Part shown: in pieces, positions 16,857-25,834 of the stretch
Position numbering within the stretch: position 1 is the stretch's first letter
Layout: every line of letters starts with the position of its first letter
From: Streptomyces sp. CB02980
GTDB lineage: Bacteria; Actinomycetota; Actinomycetes; Streptomycetales; Streptomycetaceae
Assembly (NCBI RefSeq): GCF_014451325.2
Contig: NZ_JACSCH020000005.1
Coordinates: forward strand, 302,648 to 366,647
Direction: 5' to 3'
DNA: 64,000 nt
Program-made: the position numbers and the translations under genes
The notes under the pieces: model-generated
The model's database searches: none
Told to the model about the DNA's origin: nothing
What the model saw: only the letters and a program-made list of their open reading frames with translations

Positions 16857-16895
16857 TACCGATCGGTTCGACACCCAAACTAGCGCTGTTAGTTT
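16857..16895 (-). promoter_or_regulatory. operator region of the aldehyde dehydrogenase gene
   Basis: Two symmetric elements. AAACTA-GCGCTGT-TAGTTT (16877-16895) is a clean 19-bp palindrome, extended by CCC/GGG outside. ACCGATCGGT (16858-16867) is a perfect 10-bp palindrome between it and the start codon. The first resembles the half-site at 803-816 next to a TetR gene. Confidence 0.6.
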
Positions 16896-17192
16896 TTGGG
16901 CGCCAGGGCCGCCGGCCGTGCCCCCGGTCTCAGTCCCGAACCGATCGTGCCGCCCCCGCGCACCCTCTGTCCACGGCAGGACCGGACAGACGCCGGGCGC
17001 CGGAGCCGGCCCCGGCACCTGGACAGGGCTCCGGGCGGGGCCCCGACCTGCCGGGTCCGCGCCGCGAGGAGGTCTCCGCCGGGCAGGTCCCGGCACAGCG
17101 CCGCGTCCGGCGGGCACGCACCGGCTGGTGCGGCCCGCCGGACGCGGCGGGGAGGGGCCGACGGAGCGGCTGGGATCCGTCGGACCCGTGGT
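16896..17192. terminator. gene-free gap with sortase terminator at 17100-17148
   Basis: No gene is supported in this gap. It holds a large hairpin, 16 bp (17100-17115 with 17133-17148) continued by an inner CGCACC/GGTGCG stem with a GGCT loop. It lies downstream of the sortase stop and is a probable terminator. Nothing else is seen. Confidence 0.7.
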
Positions 17193-18041
17193 TCAGATCT
17201 GCTGGGCGATGTCGGTGAGGTGGGCGAAGACGACGATGTTCGCCTCGTAGCCCTTTCCGGGGTCGAAGGCTCCGCCGCAGGTGAGCAGCCGCAGTTCGGG
17301 CCGCCCCGTGGAGCCGTACACCTCCTTGTCGGGGAAGTCGGTCTTGGAATAGGTGACGACGCGGTCGACCGTGAAGACGGCGACCCTGCCGTCGGCGCGG
17401 GCGACCCGGACGGTGTTGCCGGCGCTGAGCGAGTCGAGGCTGACGAAGATAGCGGGTCCGGTACGGGTGTCACGGTGGCCGACGACGACGGCGGTCCCGC
17501 GCTCACCCGGGGTGACCCCCTTCGCGTACCAGCCGACGACCTGGGGGTTGTCGATCGGCGGTGTGGCGAGCCGCCCTTCGCCGTCGAGACCGAGCTCGAT
17601 CACGGGGGCCTCGATGGTGATGGCCGGTACGGCGACGGCGGTGGGACGCGAACGGGCCAGCGGCGCGGGCGGGGGCGACGGCCTGGGCGTGGGTACGGCC
17701 TTCGGCTTCGCCCTGGGCGCCACCTTGGGCTTCGCCTCCGGTTTCACCGCGGACCTCGCCTGCGGCTTCGCCACGGGCTTCGTCTCGGGCTTCACCTCGG
17801 GCTTCGTCTCGGGCTTCGTCTCGGGCTTCGCCTTGTGGTCGAGGGCCGCCGGCGCTCCGACCGCCGCGCCCGCCCGGCCGGGAGCGGCCGGAGCGGCGGC
17901 GAGCGCCGGACCGGCCGGTTCCTCGTCACCGGCCCACCAGACGCCGCCGGTCACCAGGAACACGGTGACCACCACGGTCCTGGCGAGCCGGAACAGGCGC
18001 CGTTGACGGCGCGTGAGGCGCGAGGACCTACGCGGCGCCAT
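17193..18041 (-). CDS. class F sortase
   Basis: A 282-residue membrane-anchored transpeptidase. An N-terminal transmembrane segment (LARTVVVTVFLVTGGVWWAG) is followed by a long Lys-Pro-rich spacer (KPETKPETKPEVKPETKP, about 72-110), probably spanning the cell wall, then the sortase barrel. The catalytic histidine is in VVGHRD and the cysteine (Cys255) in LLTCGG, with the class F ending GYEANIVVFA. It overlaps the gene for the surface protein at 18028 by 14 bases. Its substrate is not known; the neighbour lacks an evident sorting signal. Confidence 0.85.
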   Translation of the reverse strand: MAPRRSSRLTRRQRRLFRLARTVVVTVFLVTGGVWWAGDEEPAGPALAAAPAAPGRAGAAVGAPAALDHKAKPETKPETKPEVKPETKPVAKPQARSAVKPEAKPKVAPRAKPKAVPTPRPSPPPAPLARSRPTAVAVPAITIEAPVIELGLDGEGRLATPPIDNPQVVGWYAKGVTPGERGTAVVVGHRDTRTGPAIFVSLDSLSAGNTVRVARADGRVAVFTVDRVVTYSKTDFPDKEVYGSTGRPELRLLTCGGAFDPGKGYEANIVVFAHLTDIAQQI

Positions 18042-18915
18042 TGTCGCGGCGGCGCGAGCGGCGGATCAGGACCAGTCCGGCCGTGCCGGCGAGGCCGGCG
18101 GCGACGGCCGCCCCGATGCCGAAGTCGGAGGAGTCGTCGGCGGCGACCTGCGCACTGCCGCCGCCACCCGCGCCGACCGCGCCCTGCGGAGGCCGGCCGC
18201 TCCAGCCGTTGCCGCTGCTGCTCCCGCTTCCGCTTCCGCTGTTCCAGCTGCTGCCGTTCTCCCTGCCGCCGCCGTTCCAGCTGTTGCCGTTCCCGCCGGT
18301 GGCGCTCGTGCCGGCGGCGTTGCCGCCGGTGGCGCTCGTGCCGGCGCCGTTGCCGCCGGTGCCGTTGCCGCCGTTCCCGCCAGTGCCGTTCATGCCGTTG
18401 CCGCCGGTGGCGTTCGGGCCGAGGCCGTTCCCGCCCGTGCCGTTCCCGCCCGTGCCGTTACCGCCGCCACCGTTCCCGCCGGTGGGTGGCGGGCTGGCGA
18501 TGGTGTCACCGGGGCACGCGACCTGGAAGGCCTTCGGCCTGACCACAACGGTCTGACCCTGGAAGGTCCACGAGAGCCGGTACTGCCCGCTCGGCAGGGA
18601 GAGAGGATCCGTGTGCCCCGTGCCGGCCGCGAGGGTGAGCTGTCCGGAGAGGGCGGGCCCGTTGGCGGACGGCTGGCGGGAGATCGCCCAGTTGACCTGC
18701 TGGAGCGACTCGAAGTCGGAGGCCGCCAGGTAGAACCTGCAGACCCTCGGTTCGTCCCTCTGGGACCCGAAGGGCGTGCCGACACTGTGGACCTTGATGT
18801 CGCCACTGTCGCCGACGGCGGCGAAGGCCGAGGGCGCGCCCGCGAGGGCGAGGCCGCCGAACGTGAGGGCGGCGGCCGCGGAGGCGGCGAGGGGGCGGAC
18901 GGTACGAGCGGTCAT
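18028..18915 (-). CDS. secreted Gly/Asn-rich surface protein with C-terminal membrane anchor
   Basis: A 295-residue protein. A signal peptide (residues 1-32, ending APSAFA) is followed by a compact domain of about 125 residues with two cysteines (VCRFYL, QVACPGD), then a low-complexity GGNGTGGNG/TSATGGN repeat of about 110 residues, and a C-terminal helix IGAAVAAGLAGTAGLVLI with a basic tail RRSRRR. No LPxTG-like motif precedes the helix. It is co-transcribed with the class F sortase. The function is unknown; a wall-spanning stalk is inferred. Confidence 0.75.
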   Translation of the reverse strand: MTARTVRPLAASAAAALTFGGLALAGAPSAFAAVGDSGDIKVHSVGTPFGSQRDEPRVCRFYLAASDFESLQQVNWAISRQPSANGPALSGQLTLAAGTGHTDPLSLPSGQYRLSWTFQGQTVVVRPKAFQVACPGDTIASPPPTGGNGGGGNGTGGNGTGGNGLGPNATGGNGMNGTGGNGGNGTGGNGAGTSATGGNAAGTSATGGNGNSWNGGGRENGSSWNSGSGSGSSSGNGWSGRPPQGAVGAGGGGSAQVAADDSSDFGIGAAVAAGLAGTAGLVLIRRSRRRDNGAA

Positions 18916-18988
18916 GCGGGGTTCCTCCGGAAGGAGCTCGTCGGACAGTACAACCGATAATCGGACTATCTGTCACAACATGGCTACA

Positions 18989-19017
18989 GAGGGTGGCGAC
19001 ATGCGCACGCCACCCTC
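18989..19017 (-). terminator. terminator of the citrate transporter gene
   Basis: Ten-base perfect arms (18989-18998 with 19008-19017) around a 9-base loop, 40 bases past the stop at 19057. The upstream gap (18916-18988) also holds CCGATAATCGG (18954-18964), a small palindrome near the surface-protein promoter. Confidence 0.7.
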
Positions 19018-19056
19018 CGAAGTCGCCCGTCCGGCCCAGGCCGCGGCTCCCAGGAC

Positions 19057-20523
19057 TCAGATGATGCCGAAGAGGATCCCCGACGCGAGGACGACCAGCG
19101 AGGTCAGCGCGGCCCACTTCACGGTGAATTTGGTGTGGTCCCCGAACTCCACCTTCGCCATGCCGACGAGGACGTACACGGCGGGGACCAGCGGGCTCGA
19201 CATGTGCAGCGCCTGGCCGACCAGGGAGGCGCGTGCGATCTCCAGGGGCGAGACGCCGTGGGCGGCGCCCGCCTCGGCGAGGACCGGCACGACGCCGAAG
19301 TAGAAGCCGTCGTTCGACATGAAGTAGGTGAGCGGGATGCTGAGCACACCGGTGACCAGGCCCATGTGCGGGCCCATGCCCTCGGGGATGGCACCGACGA
19401 GCCAGTCGGCCATGTGCTTGACCATGCCCGTGCCGGTGAGCACACCGGTGAAGACGGCGGCGGCGAAGACCATGCCGGAGACGTTGAGGACGTTGTCCGC
19501 GTGGGCGGCGATACGCGCCTTCTGCTCGGCCATCTTCGGGTAGTTGACCGTGAGCGCGAGCGCGGCGCCGAGCAGGAACAGCACCGGGATCGGCATCAGT
19601 TCGAGGATCATCGCGGTGAGCAGCGCGACCGTCAGCCCGGCGTTGAACCAGTACAGCTTGGGGCGCAGGGTCGCACGGTTCGGGTCGAGCCCCTGGAACC
19701 CCTCGTCCTCACGTGAGCCGGAGCCGGAGCCGGAATCGGCGGTGGAGGCGGAGGCGGAGACCACGCCCGGCGCGTCACCGGAACCTCCGACGGGCTTCTT
19801 GGTCAGGTCCACGGCACCACCGGCGCCACTGCCCATACCGGCACCACCGGCACCCGCCGCGACGAGCGCCGTGTCGGTCTCGGGCACCAGGACCTCGTCG
19901 AGCGTCAGGTAGCCGATGCGCTTCCGCTCCCGGCGCCCGAGGACGTACGCGAGGACGAACACGAAGAGCAGGCCGATGCCGAGCGCCGGAATCATCGGTA
20001 CGAAGACATCGCCGGCGTCCAGCTTCAGCGCGGTGGCGGCGCGGGCCGTGGGACCGCCCCAGGGCAGGGTGTTCATGACGCCGTTCGCGGTGGCGGCGAC
20101 ACCCGTCATGACCACCAGGCTCATGCCGAGCCGCTTGTAGAGCGGATACATCGCCGAGACGGTGATCATGAACGTGGTCGAGCCGTCGCCGTCCAGCGAC
20201 ACGATCGCGGCGAGCACCGCCGTACCCACGACGATCCGTACGGGGTCGGCCTTGCAGAAGCGCAGGATGCCCCGGACGATCGGGTCGAAGAGGCCGACGT
20301 CGATCATCACGCCGAAGTAGACGATGGCGAACATCAGCATCGCCGCCGTCGGTGCCAGCTTGCCGACGCCTTCGATGACGTAGTCGCCGAGCTGGGCCCC
20401 CTGCCCGACCGCCACGCAGAACAGCGCGGGGATCAGCACGAGTGCCGCGATCGGCGACATCTTTTTCATCATGATCAGGACCAGGAAGGTCGCGATCATG
20501 GCGAAGCCGAGGACGGTCAGCAT
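19057..20523 (-). CDS. CitMHS-family citrate-metal:H+ symporter
   Basis: A 488-residue permease with about 12 helices. The CitMHS signatures are clear: FAIVYFGVMIDVGLFDP, SLDGDGSTTFMITVSAMYPLY and TLPWGGPTARAA. It imports citrate complexed with a divalent metal. A Gly/Ala/Ser-rich cytoplasmic loop (about 240-300) is longer than usual. The start MLTVLGFAMIATF at 20523 was chosen over an upstream ATG at 20604. It stands alone with its own terminator; the local regulator is not evident. Confidence 0.88.
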   Translation of the reverse strand: MLTVLGFAMIATFLVLIMMKKMSPIAALVLIPALFCVAVGQGAQLGDYVIEGVGKLAPTAAMLMFAIVYFGVMIDVGLFDPIVRGILRFCKADPVRIVVGTAVLAAIVSLDGDGSTTFMITVSAMYPLYKRLGMSLVVMTGVAATANGVMNTLPWGGPTARAATALKLDAGDVFVPMIPALGIGLLFVFVLAYVLGRRERKRIGYLTLDEVLVPETDTALVAAGAGGAGMGSGAGGAVDLTKKPVGGSGDAPGVVSASASTADSGSGSGSREDEGFQGLDPNRATLRPKLYWFNAGLTVALLTAMILELMPIPVLFLLGAALALTVNYPKMAEQKARIAAHADNVLNVSGMVFAAAVFTGVLTGTGMVKHMADWLVGAIPEGMGPHMGLVTGVLSIPLTYFMSNDGFYFGVVPVLAEAGAAHGVSPLEIARASLVGQALHMSSPLVPAVYVLVGMAKVEFGDHTKFTVKWAALTSLVVLASGILFGII

Positions 20524-20641
20524 GGAGGACACCTCACGTTCACCCTTGAACCCCGCCGAGCGGCGGTCCGGATGACGGTAGGTGCCCCCTTCTGCCGTTA
20601 ACAAGACGTTGACGCGTGAGCAATACGAGCAAAACCCCAGG

Positions 20642-22843
20642 TCACGGCAGGGGCGAGACCTGGACGGGGAAGCCGTTCAGGACGGCCGTGCCCGACAGGG
20701 GGTCGAGCCGGGAGCCGTCGAGCAGCTGGTTGACATTGACTCCGGGGCGCGCGGACGCGACGGCCAGCCGGGTGCCGGGACGGTCGTGGCCCCAGCCGTG
20801 CGGCAGGCTCACCACCCCCGGACGCACCCCGTCGGTCACTTCGACCGGCACCTCCAGCTCGCCGCCCTCGCCCTTGACCCGCGCGAGGCCGCCGTCGGCG
20901 AGCCGCAGCCGGGCCGCGTCGTCGGGGTGCACCTGGAGGGTGCACCGGTTCGTACCGCCGCCGAGCGCGGGGGTGTTGTGCAGCCAGCTGTTGTTCGAGC
21001 GCAGGTGGCGGCGCCCGACGAGCTGGAGGCTGCCGGCGTCGGGTACGGCGTCGAGCGCGGCCCGCAGCCGGGGCAGGTCGGCGGCGAGCGGCGCGGCGAA
21101 CAGCTCGATCCGTCCGCTGCGGGTCTTGAGGACCTGCGGGACACGCGGCTTGAGCGGGCCGAGGTCGATGCCGTTCGGGTGGGCCCGCAGCTCGTCGAGG
21201 GTGAGCCCGTACGGGCCAAGGCGCAGCATCATGTCGAGCCGGCGCTCGGGCCCGGTGTCCCCGGTGAGCCCGGCCGCGAACTCCTTGGGGTCCGCCCCGT
21301 ACGCCGGCGAGTGCTCCTGGGTGACCGCCTTGGCGAGGGTCGTGTCGATCGCGAGCTGGTCGACGGCGGACGGCGGGGCCCCGTGCATCCCGGAGACGGC
21401 GAGGATCAGCCGGGCGTGGATCTCGCACTCGTCCATCCGGTCCGCCTCCAGGGGGACGGCGGCCGGGGTGTAGCGGGCCTGGTCGCGGACGGCGAGGGCG
21501 TTGAAGGCGAAGTCGAAGTGGGCGCTCCTGGAGGGCGGGGGCGGCGGCAGCAGGACGTCGGCGTGGCGGGTGGTCTCGTTGAGGTACGGGTCGACGGCGA
21601 CCATCAGGTCGAGGGAGCCGAGGGCCGCGTCCAGGCGGTCCCCGTCGGGCGCGGACAGGACGGGGTTGGAGGCGACGGTGATCAGCGCCCGGATACGGCC
21701 CTCCCCCGGGGTCTCGATCTCCTCGGCGAGCGCGACCATCGGCAACTCCCCCTTGACCTCGGGGTGGTGCGAGACCCGGCTGTGCCGGCGGCCGAGGGCG
21801 AAGCCCCTGCCGGGTCCCGCGGGGCGCGGGGCGGGCGCGGTGGCGGAGAGCGGGAAGAGGGCGCCGCCGGGCCGGTCGAGGTTGCCGGTGAGGATGTTGA
21901 GGACGTCGACGAGCCAGTTGGCGAGGGTGCCGTAGGCCACGGTGGAGCTGCCCATCCGCCCGTAGACGGCGGCCGTGGGCGCGGCGGCGAGCTCCCGGGC
22001 GAGGGCGCGGATGGTGTCCGCGTCCACGTCGCAGGCGTCGGCGACCGCCTCGGGGCTGAACTCCCGTATCGCGGCCCTGACCTCCTCGACCCCCTCCACC
22101 TGGGCGGCGAGCGGGCCGAGGTCGGCGAGCCCCTCCTCGAAGAGGGTGTGGACGAGCGCGGCGAGGAGGAACGCGTCGGCGCCGGGGCGGATGGCGACGT
22201 GCCGGTCGGCGAGGCGTGCGGTGCGGGTGCGCCGGGGGTCGACGACGGTGAGGGTGCCGCCGCGCCGGCGCAGTGCCTTGAGCCTGCCGGGGAAGTCGGG
22301 GGCGGTGCACAGGCTTCCGTTGGAGTCCAGCGGGTTGGCTCCGAGGATCAGCAGGTGGTCGGTGCGGTCCAGGTCCGGCACGGGGATCGCGAAGGGGTCT
22401 CCGAACAACAGGCCGCTGGAGACGTGCTTGGGCATCTGGTCGATCGTCGACGCCGTGAAGAGGTTCCGGGTGCGCAACGCACCGATCAGCAGGGGCGGGT
22501 AGAGGGCGCCGGCGATCGTGTGCACATTGGGGTTGCCCAGGACGATACCCACGGCGTCCGGCCCGTACTCCTCGATCAGCGGACGGATTCTCGCCGCGAT
22601 CGTGTCGAACGCCTCCTCCCAGGTCGCCTCCTGGAGCCGCCCGTCCTTCCTGACCAGCGGGGTGCGGAGCCGGTCGGGGTCGGCGTCGATCCCGGGGAAG
22701 GCGGCCCCCTTGGGGCAGATGAACCCCTGGCTGAACACGTCCTCGCGGTTTCCGCGCGCCCCGGTGACCCGGGATCCGTCGATGGTCAGGGTCAGTCCGC
22801 AGGTCGCTTCGCAGAGGGGGCAGATGCGCAGGGCGGTGGACAT
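20642..22843 (-). CDS. molybdopterin oxidoreductase with N-terminal [4Fe-4S] (formate dehydrogenase/nitrate reductase-like)
   Basis: A 733-residue enzyme of the DMSO reductase superfamily. The cluster motif CPLCEATCGL...CPKG lies at the N-terminus, followed by molybdopterin domains and a C-terminal molydopterin-binding domain (SLPHGWGHDRPG, ALGGGTNRCTLQVHPDDAARL). No twin-arginine signal is present, so it is cytoplasmic. The start MSTALRICPLC (22843) has a GGGAGA site. No partner subunit or maturation gene is adjacent. The substrate is not readable. A TetR gene lies upstream on the same strand and a palindrome sits between them. Confidence 0.85.
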   Translation of the reverse strand: MSTALRICPLCEATCGLTLTIDGSRVTGARGNREDVFSQGFICPKGAAFPGIDADPDRLRTPLVRKDGRLQEATWEEAFDTIAARIRPLIEEYGPDAVGIVLGNPNVHTIAGALYPPLLIGALRTRNLFTASTIDQMPKHVSSGLLFGDPFAIPVPDLDRTDHLLILGANPLDSNGSLCTAPDFPGRLKALRRRGGTLTVVDPRRTRTARLADRHVAIRPGADAFLLAALVHTLFEEGLADLGPLAAQVEGVEEVRAAIREFSPEAVADACDVDADTIRALARELAAAPTAAVYGRMGSSTVAYGTLANWLVDVLNILTGNLDRPGGALFPLSATAPAPRPAGPGRGFALGRRHSRVSHHPEVKGELPMVALAEEIETPGEGRIRALITVASNPVLSAPDGDRLDAALGSLDLMVAVDPYLNETTRHADVLLPPPPPSRSAHFDFAFNALAVRDQARYTPAAVPLEADRMDECEIHARLILAVSGMHGAPPSAVDQLAIDTTLAKAVTQEHSPAYGADPKEFAAGLTGDTGPERRLDMMLRLGPYGLTLDELRAHPNGIDLGPLKPRVPQVLKTRSGRIELFAAPLAADLPRLRAALDAVPDAGSLQLVGRRHLRSNNSWLHNTPALGGGTNRCTLQVHPDDAARLRLADGGLARVKGEGGELEVPVEVTDGVRPGVVSLPHGWGHDRPGTRLAVASARPGVNVNQLLDGSRLDPLSGTAVLNGFPVQVSPLP

Positions 22844-22898
22844 GGGTCTCCCTGGGGCAGCGTCGGGTCGGGGCCGGGGCGTCGGCCCGCCGCGAGCA

Positions 22899-22910
22899 TA
22901 CCGACCGGTA
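22899..22910. promoter_or_regulatory. palindrome upstream of the molybdoenzyme
   Basis: TACCGACCGGTA, five-base arms with a two-base centre, between the TetR stop (22927) and the molybdoenzyme start (22843). It has the form of many TetR operators and probably binds the upstream TetR protein. Confidence 0.55.
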
Positions 22911-22926
22911 GGCACGCCCGGGAGGG

Positions 22927-23556
22927 TTACGACAGGGAGGGCGAGAGATAGGCGTGAAGGAGCTGCCGGGTCTCGTCGATGACGGCCGGGTCGCCCTCGG
23001 GGTCGGCACGGAAGGCGAGCCGGACGAGGGTGTCGGCGGTCTCGACGCCGACCCGGACCTTGCGTCGCAGCGTCTCGTCGGCGGGACGGCCGAGGTGGGC
23101 GGCGAGCAGATCGCAGATCCGCTCGGCGACCAGGCCGTTGGGGTCCTCGCCGGCCTCCTCGGCGGCAGGCACGCCGAAGTCGACGAGGGCGAAGCCGGGG
23201 ACGGTCCGCTTCATGGCGATGAACTCGTCGAGGACACCGTCGATGGCCGCGTGGGGGTCGGGGTCGGCGGTGGCGTCGAGGTGGGCGGCGATCCGCTCGG
23301 CGTACCGGTCGAGGTTCCGGTGGGCGAGCGCGGCGACCATGGCCCGCTTGTTGTCGAAGAAGCGGTAGACGGAGCCGATGGGGACTCCCGCGCGGGCTGC
23401 GACGGCACGGGTGCTCAGCTGCTCGTATCCGGTCTCGTCGAGCAGTTCGGCGCAGGTGTCGAGGATCCGGGCGAGCCGCTCGGCGCTCCGCTGCTGCACG
23501 GGGGCCCGGCGCAGCGTGGACGGGGTCTGGGCGTGGGACTGGGGCACGGGGTCCAT
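22927..23556 (-). CDS. TetR-family regulator
   Basis: A 209-residue regulator. HTH at about residues 25-70: ARILDTCAELLDETGYEQLSTRAVAARAGVPIGSVYRFF. The C-terminal ligand domain is of the common TetR_C type. The start MDPVPQSHAQT (23556) was preferred because upstream in-frame sequence is low-complexity Arg-rich. It probably represses the downstream molybdoenzyme through the palindrome at 22899-22910. Confidence 0.82.
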   Translation of the reverse strand: MDPVPQSHAQTPSTLRRAPVQQRSAERLARILDTCAELLDETGYEQLSTRAVAARAGVPIGSVYRFFDNKRAMVAALAHRNLDRYAERIAAHLDATADPDPHAAIDGVLDEFIAMKRTVPGFALVDFGVPAAEEAGEDPNGLVAERICDLLAAHLGRPADETLRRKVRVGVETADTLVRLAFRADPEGDPAVIDETRQLLHAYLSPSLS

Positions 23557-23570
23557 GATGCCGTTCCGGC

Positions 23571-23635
23571 CGTCCTGCCGGGCCCGGCAGGACGCGGAAC
23601 CGTCCGGGCCGACGGCGCTCAGCCGTTCCGGACGG
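23571..23635. promoter_or_regulatory. 24-bp perfect palindrome and adjacent hairpin
   Basis: 23571-23594 is a perfect palindrome (half-site CGTCCTGCCGGG), 15 bases before the TetR start. Beside it, CCGTCCGG (23600-23607) pairs with CCGGACGG (23628-23635) with an inner ACGGC/GCCGT stem. The region lies after the operon ending at 23691 and before the TetR gene, so terminator and operator roles are both possible. Confidence 0.55.
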
Positions 23636-23690
23636 GCAGTTCCAGAGCCTCGGACACGTGCCGCGCGCCGCAGCCGAAGCACTCGCCCGG

Positions 23691-25028
23691 TCAGGCGATC
23701 AGCAGGCCGATACCGCCGAGGGTGTACGCGATCATCAGCGCGAACAGCGGGAGTTGGCCGGCGACCGCGCGGTCGGGCGGGAAGAGGCGCACGGACCGGT
23801 CGTGGGCGGCGACGACACCGAGGACGTGGCCGGTGACGATCGCGGCGACCTGGAGCGTCGCGAGGCCGCCGGGACCCAGGAACGGGGCGGGTGCGAGGGC
23901 GTTGTCAGTGCCCCCTGCCATCATGACTGTGCGTGGTCCTTCGGTGACGAAGAGCGAGAAGTAGTGGGCGATGAGATAGCCGAGGGCGATGGGCAGGAGC
24001 GAGTGGGCGAAGGAGGTGAGCGGAGTGGTGAGGGTGCGGTTCATCAGGCGGAGGGTGCCCGCGCAGAGTCCGTAGCAGGCGGCGACGAGGGCGACGGCGG
24101 CGAGCAGGCCGAGCGTGGCGGTGGGGACGGGGCCGAGGGGTGAGGTCTGGAGGGTGGTGATCCAGCGGGGGTTGTCGGAGAGGCCGTCGTAGGCGGTGGA
24201 GCCGAGGAGGACGCAGACGGTGGCGACGAGACCGGGGGTCTGCGGAGTGGCGTCGAGGCCGTGGAAGGGGGAGCGGAGGACGAGCCGGCCGTCGGCGCGG
24301 CGGCCGAGTGGGGAGAGCCGGGCGAGAAGGGAGGAGTACACCTCGAAGGGGTCGGCGTGGGCGAACCATCGGTCGCCGTAGCGGGCGGCGCCGATGAGCT
24401 GGACGCCGGCGTGGAGGGCGAGGGCGGTCAGGAGGGTGGTGGTGGAGGTGTTGTCGGGGGCGACGAGTTCGAGCCAGGTGAAGAGGAGGAGGCCGAGGGC
24501 GGCCGGGCGGATGCCGAGGGTGGCGGGCAGCGGACGGGGGTTCCGCGGCGGGTGCAGGAAGTGGACGGCGCGCAGGGGGTTGAGGAGCCGCCAGACGGGG
24601 CCGAGGAGGAGGGAGGCGGGGACGAGTCCGACCCAGAGCAGGACGTAGAGGGCGCCGGGCGCGGGGTTGCGGTCGGGGTCGTCCGGCCCGAGAAGGAGGT
24701 GGAGGAGGACGAGGAGGGCGGCGACGGCGCCGAGGAGCCGGAGCGTGGTGCGGGTGGCGGGGGCGTCGGCGACCCGCTGGAGGACGGCGGGGAGCGGGCG
24801 CCCCGACAGGTCGCCGCGGAAGCGGGAGGAGGACCAGAGCAGCCCGAGGGCGAGGAAGGAGATGAGGAGCGCGGCGAAGGCGCCCGCGTAGGCGTAGAAG
24901 GGCGAGAGGGGGAGGTCGTGCCGGGAACCCACGCCGTGGGCGAGCGGAAGGCCGAGGCCGGGCTCGGGGGTGAGGGCGTGGACCTGGGCGTGGGCGAGTG
25001 GGGCGGTCGGGGTGAGCGTGCCGGTCAT
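23691..25028 (-). CDS. polytopic membrane protein of unknown function
   Basis: A 445-residue protein with about ten predicted membrane helices. A short N-terminal Ala/Pro/His segment precedes the first helix (AFAALLISFLALGLLW). Conserved-looking polar stretches include GPVWRLLNPLRAVHFLH, RWFAHADPFEVYSSLLARLSPLGRR and SLFVTEGPRTVMMAGGTDNALAP. It overlaps the lipoprotein gene by ATGA, so the two are translated together. I do not recognise a function. Several histidines near the membrane would suit metal or haem binding, but this is only a suggestion. Confidence 0.75.
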   Translation of the reverse strand: MTGTLTPTAPLAHAQVHALTPEPGLGLPLAHGVGSRHDLPLSPFYAYAGAFAALLISFLALGLLWSSSRFRGDLSGRPLPAVLQRVADAPATRTTLRLLGAVAALLVLLHLLLGPDDPDRNPAPGALYVLLWVGLVPASLLLGPVWRLLNPLRAVHFLHPPRNPRPLPATLGIRPAALGLLLFTWLELVAPDNTSTTTLLTALALHAGVQLIGAARYGDRWFAHADPFEVYSSLLARLSPLGRRADGRLVLRSPFHGLDATPQTPGLVATVCVLLGSTAYDGLSDNPRWITTLQTSPLGPVPTATLGLLAAVALVAACYGLCAGTLRLMNRTLTTPLTSFAHSLLPIALGYLIAHYFSLFVTEGPRTVMMAGGTDNALAPAPFLGPGGLATLQVAAIVTGHVLGVVAAHDRSVRLFPPDRAVAGQLPLFALMIAYTLGGIGLLIA

Positions 25029-25834
25029 CGGACGACGAGTTGGGTCAGCAGCAGTCCGGACTCGTGGGTCTCGACCTCGAAGAGGCCGGTGCGGTCCGCG
25101 GTGAGGGTGAGGGTGGCCGGGGTGCCGGGAGAGAGGGGGAGTTCGCGGTCGTAACCGTGCACATGGAGGGTGTCGGCGCGGTCGCTGGTGACACGGAGGG
25201 TGAGGCGGTCGCCCTTCTTCAACTCGACGCGGGAGGGAGGTGGCTGGACGGTCGATCCGGAGACGGTGATGTCGAGGGTGCGTCCGGTGGCGGTCGGCCG
25301 GGGTTGCGGTGCCGGGCTCGGGGGCGCGGCGCCGTCCAGGCTGACGGTGGCCTGGACGGGAGCGCCGGCGACGGCCCAGGCGGTGTGGTCGTCGGCGTGG
25401 AGGCGGACGGTGAGGGTACGCGTGCCGGCCGGTACGTATCCCCACGGGCTGTAGAGGCGGCCGGCCTCGCGGCCGTCGATCAGGAGGCGGGCGTGGCCGC
25501 GGCCCGGGAGGGCCGCGCCGCCGGCGCTGTCGGGGGTGAAGCGGAACCTCTCCACCGTGAGGTGGACGTTCCAGCCGCCCTCGGTGTCGGGGCGGGTCTC
25601 GACGCGGATGGTGGGCGCTTCCGCAGCGGGGAGTTCGCGGAGCCGGTGCCCGCTCTCGTCCCGCGCGGTGAGCAGGGTGCCGGTGCCGCCGGTGGCCTCC
25701 TCGTGGCTGGTGCCGGGCTTGTGGTGGGTGGTGGCCCGGCCGCCGCAGCCGGTGAGGAGCAGGGCGGCGGCCAGGACGGCGGCCAGGGCCGCGACGAGGG
25801 GCGGGCGGGTGACGCCGACGCGTGGCCGCCTCAT
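25025..25834 (-). CDS. lipoprotein with cupredoxin-like C-terminal domain
   Basis: A 269-residue exported protein. The lipobox LLTGCGG gives an acylated cysteine at about residue 30. A beta-rich N-terminal domain (about 40-170) is followed by a Pro-rich linker and a domain of about 95 residues resembling cupredoxins (LHVHGYDRELPLSPG, GLFEVETHESGLLL). The usual copper cysteine and methionine are missing, though His residues remain, so type I copper is unlikely. It overlaps both neighbours by ATGA in a three-gene operon with the beta-helix protein first. Confidence 0.75.
   Translation of the reverse strand: MRRPRVGVTRPPLVAALAAVLAAALLLTGCGGRATTHHKPGTSHEEATGGTGTLLTARDESGHRLRELPAAEAPTIRVETRPDTEGGWNVHLTVERFRFTPDSAGGAALPGRGHARLLIDGREAGRLYSPWGYVPAGTRTLTVRLHADDHTAWAVAGAPVQATVSLDGAAPPSPAPQPRPTATGRTLDITVSGSTVQPPPSRVELKKGDRLTLRVTSDRADTLHVHGYDRELPLSPGTPATLTLTADRTGLFEVETHESGLLLTQLVVR

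Noticed and set aside
15421..17250. Long open frame on the + strand across the aldehyde dehydrogenase gene
   Set aside because: It is antisense to a clear aldehyde dehydrogenase, has biased Gly/Asp/Val/Arg composition and no family match, as expected for shadow frames in GC-rich DNA.
18028..18130. LPxTG-type sorting signal in the surface protein next to the sortase
   Set aside because: The C-terminus has a hydrophobic helix and basic tail, but no LPxTG or LAxTG motif before the helix.
20582..22951. Very long + strand frame opposite the molybdoenzyme
   Set aside because: Low-complexity composition and full overlap with a recognised enzyme on the other strand; no ribosome site.
25025..25300. 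Type I copper site in the lipoprotein
   Set aside because: The domain resembles a cupredoxin but lacks the ligand Cys and Met; only histidines remain.
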